From Acinetobacter sp. ANC 3781 (GTDB taxonomy: Bacteria > Pseudomonadota > Gammaproteobacteria > Pseudomonadales > Moraxellaceae): DNA of 64,000 bases. The notes beneath the pieces are model-generated. The model searched no databases and was not told the origin of the DNA. It was given only the letters and a program-made list of their open reading frames with translations. Below are positions 1-6,816 of the stretch, piece after piece. Each line of letters opens with the position of its first letter. The stretch's first letter is position 1. Position numbers and translations under genes: made by a program. The stretch lies in the NCBI RefSeq assembly GCF_004331285.1, contig NZ_SJOH01000013.1, positions 1-64,000 on the forward strand, given 5' to 3'.

Positions 1-103
1 TATGCAGTAGCTGAGCAGCCTGGGACTGGGTTATGCGTTGATCACAAATTTCTTGCAAGACCGACAATCGTTTAAGTTCTTTATCCGACATAGACACCAA
101 CAT
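1..103 (-). CDS. IS1202-type transposase, N-terminal fragment
   Basis: Partial gene running off the left edge; about 34 residues are visible. The start MLVSMSDKELKRLSVLQEIC leads into a helix-turn-helix segment rich in Q and A (ITQSQAAQLL), which is how IS1202-group transposases begin before their DDE integrase core. The DDE core is not in the window, so function and intactness cannot be judged. ATG at 103 is chosen because it gives the usual N-terminus; ATG at 91 is an in-frame alternative. A 63-residue frame on the same strand across 31-222 is a shadow, since it crosses the IS terminus. Confidence 0.6.
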   Translation of the reverse strand, partial: MLVSMSDKELKRLSVLQEICDQRITQSQAAQLLH

Positions 104-198
104 ATCAAACCGTCCGCTTCGATAATTGCAAAAGTGCATATTCTAAAAGCGGACATTTTTACTTTGGAGAAACCGGACATTTCTATTTTGGGCTTACA
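1..198 (-). mobile_element. IS1202-type insertion sequence, left part cut by window edge
   Basis: One terminus of an insertion sequence. Read on the minus strand from 198 the element opens with TGTAAGCCCAAAATAG. Two related GGACATTT(T/C) blocks, at about 152-169 and 175-190, look like repeated transposase-binding sites inside the end. A transposase reading frame starts at 103 and runs off the left edge. The end lies 6 bp from the XerC arm of a dif-like site at 205-232. IS1202-family elements (ISAjo2 relatives in Acinetobacter) are known to insert next to the XerC side of dif and pdif sites, which fits. The other end and the target duplication are outside the window. Confidence 0.65.
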
Positions 199-204
199 TT
201 TTTC

Positions 205-232
205 AACTCGTATAAGCGCCATTATGTTAAAT
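205..232 (+). other. XerC/XerD (pdif/dif) site 1, XerC arm left
   Basis: A 28-bp site with an 11-bp XerC arm AACTCGTATAA (205-215), a 6-bp spacer GCGCCA (216-221) and an 11-bp XerD arm TTATGTTAAAT (222-232). The XerD arm matches the TTATGTTAAWT form typical of Acinetobacter dif and pdif sites, and the XerC arm has the CGTATAA core. The IS end lies 6 bp to its left. Orientation is opposite to site 2, so the two bracket the gene at 238-576. It is the best-conserved site in the array and could even be the chromosomal dif. Confidence 0.75.
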
Positions 233-237
233 GGACA

Positions 238-576
238 TCAAGAATCCTCTGGTAGAGGCCAAGTAATATTATTATGAAATTGTTCATACCAATATTGTCT
301 TATATATTCATCACCAGCTCTATCAAAATGGTATACGAATAAATCTAATTCTTTATTGAGTTGTATATCATATTTATATTTAGCTGTAGCTAAGTAGTCT
401 TGTATTTCACATAATTCGTCAAATATAGACCCTGTTTCTTCAAATTTTAGTTTTTTAATTTTAACGATAATTTCTTTAATTTGATTTTCATACATCAATA
501 ATATTCTAGATATATCAATACTCGTATCTCTATGAATTATTAGTTTTTGTTCAAAGTCAGTCCATTTATACATCAT
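238..576 (-). CDS. Hypothetical protein inside a dif module
   Basis: A 112-residue soluble protein, not recognised. It has no signal peptide or membrane segment. It appears helical, with alternating charged and hydrophobic residues, a single cysteine, and an acidic C-terminus ending LPEDS. The first ATG (576) follows AAGGG at about 11 bp; the second codon is also ATG. The gene sits exactly between dif-like sites 1 and 2 in opposite orientation, the layout of a Xer-mobilised cargo gene. Small size and association with a possible immunity gene next door make an immunity or antitoxin role conceivable, but nothing in the sequence shows it. Confidence 0.6.
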   Translation of the reverse strand: MMYKWTDFEQKLIIHRDTSIDISRILLMYENQIKEIIVKIKKLKFEETGSIFDELCEIQDYLATAKYKYDIQLNKELDLFVYHFDRAGDEYIRQYWYEQFHNNITWPLPEDS

Positions 577-606
577 ATTAAGAATAACCCTTTTTAGTTT
601 TCCTAA

Positions 607-634
607 AATAAATAAAATACATCTTATACGAATT
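607..634 (-). other. pdif-like site 2, XerD arm left
   Basis: Read on the minus strand: XerC arm AATTCGTATAA (634-624), spacer GATGTA, XerD arm TTTTATTTATT (617-607). The XerC arm is near canonical; the XerD arm keeps about 8 of 11 bases of the usual form. The flanking TTTTCCTAAAAT is shared with site 5, which supports common descent. It is inverted relative to site 1. Confidence 0.6.
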
Positions 635-719
635 GAAAAATGGAAGGCTTAATTCTAATTTTTTTGATAATTTATCAATGGAAAAGGTAGATATTCCATC
701 TGAGGAATTAACGGTATGA
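612..719 (+). pseudogene. 3' remnant of a gene truncated at pdif site 2
   Basis: An open frame of 35 codons enters through site 2 and ends at TGA 717-719, ending ...SMEKVDIPSEELTV. Its TGA overlaps the ATG of the next gene (716-718) as ATGA, the usual arrangement of translationally coupled pairs. No convincing start precedes it and its first part is the pdif sequence itself, so it looks like the tail of a larger gene whose 5' part was replaced by Xer recombination. Toxin-immunity pairs often overlap this way, but that reading is inference. A chance open frame of this length in AT-rich DNA is possible. Confidence 0.35.
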
Positions 720-988
720 ATTTATTGGAAGTTCTATTAAATATAGAAGAGTATTCTGATGAAGAAACGATTTATGCGGTAAAAGATTGGACTGTAGCTT
801 CAGATACTATCGTTATGGTTGAACCAGATGATGGTGCAGTCGAATTTACAGTGGATAGGCGAGTATATAGCTACTTTTTAGAGGTTTTTTTAATTAAAGA
901 ACTTTTAAGTGATTTATCTGAAAAGCATGAATTGCCTCTGGAAGGGAAAGCTCTTTGTATTATTCAGTATGCTTCGAATGATGCGTAA
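716..988 (+). CDS. Small acidic hypothetical protein, possible immunity protein
   Basis: A 90-residue acidic protein that begins MNLLEVLLNIEEYSDEETIY and ends CIIQYASNDA. It has no signal peptide or membrane helix. The pattern (helix, YSDEETIYA strand, W, P-D-D, YFLEVFLIKELL helix) resembles small proteins found beside polymorphic toxins and grouped under DUF domains; I recall DUF7716-like proteins but am not sure. The ATG is preceded by GAGGA at a good distance and overlaps the end of an upstream frame (ATGA), which supports the start. It lies between dif-like sites 2 and 3, so it is probably module cargo. Confidence 0.6.
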   Translation: MNLLEVLLNIEEYSDEETIYAVKDWTVASDTIVMVEPDDGAVEFTVDRRVYSYFLEVFLIKELLSDLSEKHELPLEGKALCIIQYASNDA

Positions 989-1060
989 TTGTTTAATAGT
1001 GCGATAAACACCTGAATCTGAATAGCCACTTACTTTGTAAACACTTTATAGTCTTTCTAA

Positions 1061-1088
1061 AATTAATATAATACGAGTTATGCGAAGC
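1061..1088 (-). other. pdif-like site 3, XerD arm left
   Basis: Minus-strand reading: XerC arm GCTTCGCATAA (1088-1078), spacer CTCGTA, XerD arm TTATATTAATT (1071-1061). Both arms fit Acinetobacter pdif sites well. The flank CTAAAATTAAT is shared with site 5. It lies only 23 bp from site 4 and is inverted to it. Confidence 0.75.
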
Positions 1089-1111
1089 GTGGGCCGATCT
1101 CCCTGCTTTCT

Positions 1112-1139
1112 ACTTCTTATAACCGCCATTATATTTAAT
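1112..1139 (+). other. pdif-like site 4, XerC arm left
   Basis: XerC arm ACTTCTTATAA (1112-1122), spacer CCGCCA (1123-1128), XerD arm TTATATTTAAT (1129-1139). The spacer resembles that of site 1 (GCGCCA). With site 5, in opposite orientation, it brackets the broken gene at 1268-1546. Confidence 0.7.
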
Positions 1140-1267
1140 AAGTTTTTACTTAAGATATATTCTTACTCATTGTTATTTGCTTGATCTAATTTCAATTGAT
1201 TGAATTAAGTAGCCCATGTAATCCTAATTCAGAAGGATTATTTAACATGAATGTATCTTTTTGAGTT

Positions 1268-1546
1268 CTAGTAAGTTAATTCAAACTGTCCTTTTTCTTC
1301 GTCAATAATTCGAATACCATCTAATACTGCAAAAATACCAAATAGGACATCATGAGCCACTAACTCCATTATAGTATTAACTCTATTAGTATCCTCTTCT
1401 GATAAGCCATTATATCATTCGGATAAATTTTTCATCTCAGGGGTAACCTTCCTACCAGGTGGGCTTTTTAACTTAGAAATAACATCCTTAATTCCAGCAT
1501 CTCTAACATAGACTCTAAGTGCATCAACAAAATCAGCGTTATTCAT
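1268..1546 (-). pseudogene. Small hypothetical gene with one in-frame TGA
   Basis: A 92-codon frame on the minus strand that opens MNNADFVDALRVYVRDAGIK and closes KGQFELTY. It is interrupted once, by TGA at 1417-1415 (codon 44), in the context NLSE-stop-YNGLSEED, where a TGG tryptophan would restore it. The frame is otherwise clean, with normal amino-acid composition on both sides, so the loss looks recent; readthrough or sequencing error cannot be excluded. The family is not recognised. The gene lies within the module bounded by dif-like sites 4 and 5. Confidence 0.55.
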
Positions 1547-1604
1547 TATTAGTTCCTTAATTTCATAATAGATGCTACTACATCATTTTATTTACTTTTC
1601 CTAA

Positions 1605-1632
1605 AATTAATATAATACACCGTATACAAAAA
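1605..1632 (-). other. pdif-like site 5, XerD arm left
   Basis: Minus-strand reading: XerC arm TTTTTGTATAC (1632-1622, diverged), spacer GGTGTA (the commonest pdif spacer), XerD arm TTATATTAATT (1615-1605). The flank TTTTCCTAAAAT is shared with site 2. It marks the right limit of the dif-module region. Confidence 0.7.
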
Positions 1633-1687
1633 TCTTTTATTTTATATATAAATCAAATTCTTAATTTAATAATTAAAAGCCCATTCA

Positions 1688-1861
1688 TTATTCGGCTGGA
1701 ATAGACCACCCTAACAAACCACTTTGACAGATTAAATCACGCTCTTGTTTTGGGTTGCGACTCTGTTTATCACGTTCAGCTGCAATGGTTGCAAACTCTT
1801 CCGCCAGTTATTAAGCAATATGTAACAAATTTGGATTTAACAGCGGAAATGAGGCATTCAT
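1688..1861 (-). pseudogene. N-terminal remnant of an acyl-CoA dehydrogenase (SfnB-like)
   Basis: A 58-codon frame beginning MNASFPLLNPNLLHIA, then two stops (TAA TAA), then LAEEFATIAAERDKQ and QSGLLGWSIPAE before a terminal stop. The second half is the classic start of SfnB/DszC-type acyl-CoA dehydrogenase-like flavoproteins (A-ERD--...-R--GLL--.-P-EYGG), cut exactly where YGG would follow. Everything downstream is gone. It sits between the dif-module array and acs and marks an old deletion at the edge of the accessory region. Confidence 0.55.
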
Positions 1862-1953
1862 AATATTTTCTGATTATCCCTATATTTTTAGCTTAACAGA
1901 TGATGTTTTACTGCTTTATCTGAATGCCTGAAGTCCTTGTACATAAAATAAAA

Positions 1954-1978
1954 TACCGCCTGAAAAATGCAGGCGGTA
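1954..1978 (-). terminator. Rho-independent terminator of acs
   Basis: Stem TACCGCCTG / CAGGCGGTA with loop AAAAATG, 15 bp after the acs stop; in the minus direction it is followed by a T-rich run (ATTTTATTTTA). Confidence 0.8.
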
Positions 1979-1992
1979 ATGGCTAAAATGAC

Positions 1993-3936
1993 TTAATTGT
2001 TGGGGTAAACGGTCAGTATCAGATTGTCTACCACCTGTGGATCGGCCAAGGTCGAAGTATCCCCCAAACTATCCAGTTCATTGGCGGCAATTTTTCTTAA
2101 AATACGGCGCATGATTTTTCCGGAACGAGTTTTTGGCAAGGCGGGTGCCCAATATAAAGCATCCGGTGTGGCCACAGGTCCCAAGGTTTTGCGAACCCAA
2201 GCGACCAATTCTTTACGCAATTCGTCGGATTCTTCAAAATTGGCCTGTAAAGTAACAAATGCACAGATGCCTTGACCTTTAATATCATGCGGCATGCCGA
2301 CAACCGCAGCTTCAGCGACATGCTCATGCGCTACCAAGGCACTTTCGACTTCTGCGGTACCTAAACGGTGTCCTGAGACATTCAATACATCATCTACCCT
2401 TCCGGTAATCCAGTAATAGCCATCTTTATCACGGCGGGCGCCATCTCCAGTGAAATAAGTTCCTGGATAGGTGGAGAAATAGGCTTCAATAAAACGTTCA
2501 GGATCACCCCAGATGGTACGCATCTGACCCGGCCAGGAATCCTTGATAATCAGGTTACCTTCTGCTTCGCCTTCCAGTTCCTTGCCTTCAGCATCGACAA
2601 TAGCGGGTTGTATGCCAAATAATGGACGGGTAGCAGAACCCGGCTTTAAATCGGTTGCACCTGGTAAGGGTGAAATTAATATCCCGCCGGTTTCAGTTTG
2701 CCACCAGGTATCGACAATCGGGCAGCGGCTTTCACCCACCACGGTGTAATACCAGTTCCATGCTTCCGGATTAATCGGCTCACCTACCGAACCAATTAAA
2801 CGTAAGCTGCTGCGGTCACTTTCCCGAACAAAGGTATCACCTTCTCGCATCATGGCGCGAATCGCGGTTGGCGCAGTATAGAGAATGGTGACATTGTGCT
2901 TGTCGACAATATGACCGGTGCGTGCCCAGGTCGGATATTGCGGCACACCTTCAAACATTACCGTTGTGGTGCCATTCGACAATGGCCCATACAGTACATA
3001 AGAATGTCCAGTAATCCAGCCGACATCTGCAGTACACCAGAACACATCATCCTGCTTGATATCAAAAACTTCACGGAAAGTGGAGTTCACATAAGTCAAA
3101 TAACCGCCAGTGGTATGTAACACCCCTTTCGGCTTGCCGGTCGAACCTGAGGTATACAAAATGAATAAGGGATCTTCAGCATTCATCGGTTCAGGCGGGC
3201 AGATCTCATTCACCGACATGATTTCCATGTGATACCACAAGTCACGCCCTTCCTTGAGTTCAATCGGGTTCCCGGTACGATGCACCACAATCACATTTTG
3301 AACTGATTCAGTTCCTTGTACTTTCAATGCCGCATCGACATTTTCTTTGAGTGGGACCGGTTTACCACCACGCATGCCTGAGTCGGCGGTAATCACGATT
3401 TTTGCCTGACAGTCTTCAATCCGGCTGGCCAGTGAATCTGGTGAGAAACCACCAAATACCACACAATGCACTGCACCAATGCGTGCACAAGCCAGCATCG
3501 AAATAGCCGCTTCCGAGATCATCGGCATATACAGCACCACACGGTCACCTTTACTCACGCCATGTTTTTTCAGCACATTGGCAAAACGGCAGGTTTCATC
3601 ATGCAGTTCTTTAAAGGAAATAATTTTATGCCGCGAAGGATGATCGCCTTCCCAAATAATGGCAGGTTTATGCGGATGTTCTTTTAAATGCCGATCCAGG
3701 CAATTGGCACTCAGATTCAGTTGCCCATCGGCAAACCATTCGATTTTAAAATTGTCTTTGTTGAAACTTGTGTTTTTGACTTGGGTAAAAGGTTTGATCC
3801 AGTCCAGTTTATTGGCTTGCTCTGCCCAATATTCATCAGGCTGATCGATGGATTGCTGATAACGCTCGAAATATTCAGACTCGTTGGTGCGAGCGGTTTT
3901 TTTAAACTCTTCTGGTACAGGATAGATCTCTTTCAT
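1993..3936 (-). CDS. acs: Acetyl-CoA synthetase
   Basis: Activates acetate to acetyl-AMP and then acetyl-CoA in the cytoplasm. The 647-residue length is normal for the ANL superfamily enzyme. Visible motifs: the AMP-binding core [11 protein letters not shown] near residue 260, [21 protein letters not shown], the [10 protein letters not shown] hinge region, [10 protein letters not shown], and the acetylatable lysine motif [11 protein letters not shown] near the C-terminus. An upstream ATG at 3960 is open, but ATG 3936 has AAGGAAG about 7 bp before it and gives the family N-terminus [11 protein letters not shown], so it is preferred. It is monocistronic, with its own terminator. Confidence 0.96.
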   Translation of the reverse strand: MKEIYPVPEEFKKTARTNESEYFERYQQSIDQPDEYWAEQANKLDWIKPFTQVKNTSFNKDNFKIEWFADGQLNLSANCLDRHLKEHPHKPAIIWEGDHPSRHKIISFKELHDETCRFANVLKKHGVSKGDRVVLYMPMISEAAISMLACARIGAVHCVVFGGFSPDSLASRIEDCQAKIVITADSGMRGGKPVPLKENVDAALKVQGTESVQNVIVVHRTGNPIELKEGRDLWYHMEIMSVNEICPPEPMNAEDPLFILYTSGSTGKPKGVLHTTGGYLTYVNSTFREVFDIKQDDVFWCTADVGWITGHSYVLYGPLSNGTTTVMFEGVPQYPTWARTGHIVDKHNVTILYTAPTAIRAMMREGDTFVRESDRSSLRLIGSVGEPINPEAWNWYYTVVGESRCPIVDTWWQTETGGILISPLPGATDLKPGSATRPLFGIQPAIVDAEGKELEGEAEGNLIIKDSWPGQMRTIWGDPERFIEAYFSTYPGTYFTGDGARRDKDGYYWITGRVDDVLNVSGHRLGTAEVESALVAHEHVAEAAVVGMPHDIKGQGICAFVTLQANFEESDELRKELVAWVRKTLGPVATPDALYWAPALPKTRSGKIMRRILRKIAANELDSLGDTSTLADPQVVDNLILTVYPNN

Positions 3937-4223
3937 AAGTACTTCCTTGCTCTTCTTCATCTCATCACGAGATGCTATGCCACGTTATTGATTTTATTGA
4001 CTGCATATCCACAGTATGACGATTATTTTTCAACCGCTTCAATCATGCTTTGGTCGTAGTTTATTTATACAATTTAAACCACAGACTCCTTATCGTATTC
4101 AACAAAAAAAATGGTCTAATTCGTATCTGATCTGTTCATTTAATCTTATAATTTAACAAGAAGATGCATGCACTGCTTTGCAAAATACCCTATTTGCTCA
4201 GCCAAACCTGACCCGGAAAGCAT

Positions 4224-4811
4224 ATGAACCCGCAAGACTCCTCTCCATTTTTTTCACGACCACCACTGCCAACTAACGATAATCCTTTGTCGCCCCAAGG
4301 CCGTTTTGGTCGTTTGAGTTCAATTGGCTGGTATGGGTTTGTGCATCTCATTACTTTCTTCGCCACCCTTGCACTGAGCCTGACCATGGGCATTTTCCAC
4401 CTGAACACCCTGTCGGTGGACAACCAGTTCGTAAATACATTGACCGGATTAGCAGGACTCGGCTTTGTGGTGATTTTGGTACTGTACCTTTATTTTCTGA
4501 TGGTGATTAGCATCCGCCGTTTGCATGACATGAACCGAAGTGGCTGGCTGATTCTGTTATTCCTGATTCCCTTACTGAATATTTTTATGGGGCTATATTT
4601 ACTTTTAGGTTCAGGAAGCAAGGGAGTCAACAATTATGGTTTACCGCGTGCGACACCGGTCTGGGAAAAAATACTGGCTTGGTTGATGATTATTATCACG
4701 GTATTGAGTTTCATGGCTTCAAGTAGCATCGTGTCTTATATGTTTGGAGCAGGCGAACTGGAAATGCCTCAACCTCAAGAAGTCATTCAAAAAGGCACCG
4801 CCTACTTTTAA
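4224..4811 (+). CDS. DUF805 family inner-membrane protein
   Basis: A 195-residue membrane protein. After a proline-rich cytoplasmic N-terminus (about 25 residues), four hydrophobic segments follow (about residues 38-58, 75-100, 110-130, 148-172). The signature between segments two and three, IRRLHDMNRSGW, is characteristic of DUF805 (E. coli YhaH/YhaI type). The family function is unknown. ATG 4224 is preceded by GGAAAG at a good distance. The C-terminal tail is soluble and ends KGTAYF. It is divergent from acs. Confidence 0.85.
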   Translation: MNPQDSSPFFSRPPLPTNDNPLSPQGRFGRLSSIGWYGFVHLITFFATLALSLTMGIFHLNTLSVDNQFVNTLTGLAGLGFVVILVLYLYFLMVISIRRLHDMNRSGWLILLFLIPLLNIFMGLYLLLGSGSKGVNNYGLPRATPVWEKILAWLMIIITVLSFMASSSIVSYMFGAGELEMPQPQEVIQKGTAYF

Positions 4812-4923
4812 AATGTGTTCACAGTTTTTTGACAAAAACCAGGCGGATTGCAGCTGAGTAGTGGTTAAATTTTTACTGATTTTCAGGCAAAATACCGCGT
4901 ACTAACCCAAATTCGGAAAATTC

Positions 4924-5910
4924 GTGGCTGAACAAAAAAATGCCTTGAATGATGTGACTCAAGGCACATCAGAGCTTTTGCATGAGGCAACTGAAAAAAC
5001 CACACAAACTGTGCTAAAACATACAGCAAAGTATAACGATGCGTATTCCACCATTGATAAATTCGCCGATGCCTTTTGGGAGCGCTTACCCTACATCTGT
5101 ATTGCACTGGTGGTTTTTACAATATTTTATTTACTGTCAAAATTATTTAAATTCTTTGTCCGTAAAGCTTTGACTGACCGCTCTTATACCAAACAGAATC
5201 TAGTTCTGGTTCTGAACCGTGTCGGCAGTTCAGCCATCATGTTCTTTGGTTTCCTCATTGCCATGGTCATTGCCATTCCAGGCTTCACTCCGGGGCAGCT
5301 AATGAGTGCTTTGGGGATTGGTTCGGTCGCGATCGGTTTCGCGTTCAAGGACATTTTCCAGAATTTGCTTTCAGGCATTTTAATTTTACTGGGTGAACCG
5401 TTCAAAATTGGTGATGACATTATTGTGTCGGGCATGGAAGGTACGGTTGAAGATATTCAGATTCGTGCAACTTTCTTACGTTCACCCGATGGCCGTCGTA
5501 TCGTTATTCCCAATGCAACAGTCTATACCAGCGCAGTGACGGTCAATACGGCTTATCAACGCCGCCGTTGTGAATTTGTGGTCGGTATTGGTTATGAAGA
5601 CGATATCCAAAAAGCCAAAGATATTATTACTGCCATTCTAGATAAAGATCCAACGATCCTGAGTCAACCTGGGTTTAGCGTAAATGTCACTGCACTGGCT
5701 GACTTCTCGATCACGCTAAAAGCCTTCTGGTGGGTGGATACGACTGAAACAGGAATGGGAACGTCGGTCAGTGCCGTACAGGAAAGGGTGATTCAGGCTT
5801 TTGCCGAACATAATATTTCTATCCCTTATCCAGTACAAGAAGTGAAGATCTATCGTGGTGATCCTTCGGTACAGGATGATGAGTCAGCTCGTGCTAAACA
5901 GACGACCTAA
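4924..5910 (+). CDS. Small-conductance mechanosensitive channel (MscS family)
   Basis: An inner-membrane channel that opens under membrane tension to release solutes during hypo-osmotic shock. 328 residues: a hydrophilic helical N-terminus of about 52 residues, then three membrane segments, the third being the pore helix in GIGSVAIGFAFKDIFQNLLSG, followed by the beta domain (GDDIIVSGMEGTVEDIQIRAT) and the mixed C-terminal domain (IPNATVYTSAV...IPYPVQEV). It starts at GTG 4924 (GTG GCT GAA); no in-frame ATG occurs near it. Its 3' end overlaps the convergent rsmE by 27 bp. Confidence 0.88.
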   Translation: MAEQKNALNDVTQGTSELLHEATEKTTQTVLKHTAKYNDAYSTIDKFADAFWERLPYICIALVVFTIFYLLSKLFKFFVRKALTDRSYTKQNLVLVLNRVGSSAIMFFGFLIAMVIAIPGFTPGQLMSALGIGSVAIGFAFKDIFQNLLSGILILLGEPFKIGDDIIVSGMEGTVEDIQIRATFLRSPDGRRIVIPNATVYTSAVTVNTAYQRRRCEFVVGIGYEDDIQKAKDIITAILDKDPTILSQPGFSVNVTALADFSITLKAFWWVDTTETGMGTSVSAVQERVIQAFAEHNISIPYPVQEVKIYRGDPSVQDDESARAKQTT

Positions 5911-6597
5911 TACATAAGCAATCACAGTTTCAGTTCGAATAATACGGTTGCCTAAGCTTACCGCCTGGCAGCCGTTTTTTATCAGCAAATCCACTTCATA
6001 GGGAATAAAACCGCCCTCTGGGCCAATCATAATGCTACACGGATGATCAATTGCAAAAGGCATTTTCATATCTGCATAAGGATGGGCCACGTAAGCCGGA
6101 CATTCCGCGGTAATTAAACTGGGCAAGACATCTTCTACAAATGGCTTAAAGCGTTTATAGATTTCAATTTTAGGTGCAATGGTATCTCCGGCTTGTTCCA
6201 GACCCAGCGTTACATATTGATCAAGCTGTTGTAAAAATGGGGTTTGCCAATAGCTTTTATCCACCCGATAACTGTGCAGAAGAATAATTTTTTCTACCCC
6301 CAGCGTGACACTATCCATAATTAAACGGCGCAGTACTTTCGGACGCGGCATGGCAACAATTAAAGTGACCGGCAGTTTTTCAGGAACAAGCTCTTCTTTA
6401 ATGGATTTTAATTTTATGGCTTGTTCAGTGATTTCCACAATTTCCGTCAGGTAGCGTTTACCCTCCCGAATCCCGACTTTTAAGCTGTCACCGACTTGGA
6501 TATCAACATGGGTACGTAAATGTTCAAGCTGACGTTTGGCACTAATCGTCCAGATTTCAGATTCAGTTTGGCGTGGGTCAAGAAGAACAATATTCAT
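5884..6597 (-). CDS. rsmE: 16S rRNA (uracil-1498-N3) methyltransferase RsmE
   Basis: A SPOUT-class (trefoil-knot) SAM-dependent enzyme that methylates U1498 of 16S rRNA in the 30S subunit. 237 residues. The N-terminal PUA-like domain contains HLRTHVDIQVGDSLKVG; the knot domain has MPRPKVLRRLIMDSVTLGV, IGPEGGF near residue 190, and the C-terminal LGNRIIRTETVIAYVLG that binds SAM. All the usual RsmE motifs are present. The 3' end overlaps the convergent MscS gene by 27 bp. Confidence 0.93.
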   Translation of the reverse strand: MNIVLLDPRQTESEIWTISAKRQLEHLRTHVDIQVGDSLKVGIREGKRYLTEIVEITEQAIKLKSIKEELVPEKLPVTLIVAMPRPKVLRRLIMDSVTLGVEKIILLHSYRVDKSYWQTPFLQQLDQYVTLGLEQAGDTIAPKIEIYKRFKPFVEDVLPSLITAECPAYVAHPYADMKMPFAIDHPCSIMIGPEGGFIPYEVDLLIKNGCQAVSLGNRIIRTETVIAYVLGRLFSTS

Positions 6598-6684
6598 AAG
6601 TTATAAATTCAACTCTTAAAAGCAAAGACACCTGCACAGCCACCTAAAATTTCATGACTTTATTTTACTTTGCGTAGGCATATT

Positions 6685-6776
6685 CCTACTTTTGACAGCG
6701 CAAAAGTAGGCAAAACTCTTTGTTAGGCTATTGGTAAGTCCCTTTACCATAGCCTAACGGCGGCATCCATGCCGCC
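6685..6776. repeat. Three consecutive hairpins (REP-like palindromic unit)
   Basis: Three stem-loops lie nearly end to end in the rsmE-waaA gap: CCTACTTTTG/CAAAAGTAGG (6685-6710, perfect 10-bp stem), GTTAGGCTAT/ATAGCCTAAC with an inner TGGTAA/TTACCA (6722-6758), and GGCGGCAT/ATGCCGCC (6759-6776, perfect 8-bp stem). The block is far more GC-rich than its surroundings. The layout resembles repetitive extragenic palindromes; no second copy was seen in this window. The first hairpins lack a good T-run in the minus direction, so a simple waaA terminator is less likely. Confidence 0.5.
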
Positions 6777-6816
6777 TCCGCGAAATAAATTTCAACGTAA
6801 TGTAACACAGGGCTTT

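Noticed and set aside
31..222. 63-residue minus-strand open frame
   Set aside because: It crosses the IS terminus and dif site 1 and is a shadow of the transposase end; composition is not protein-like.
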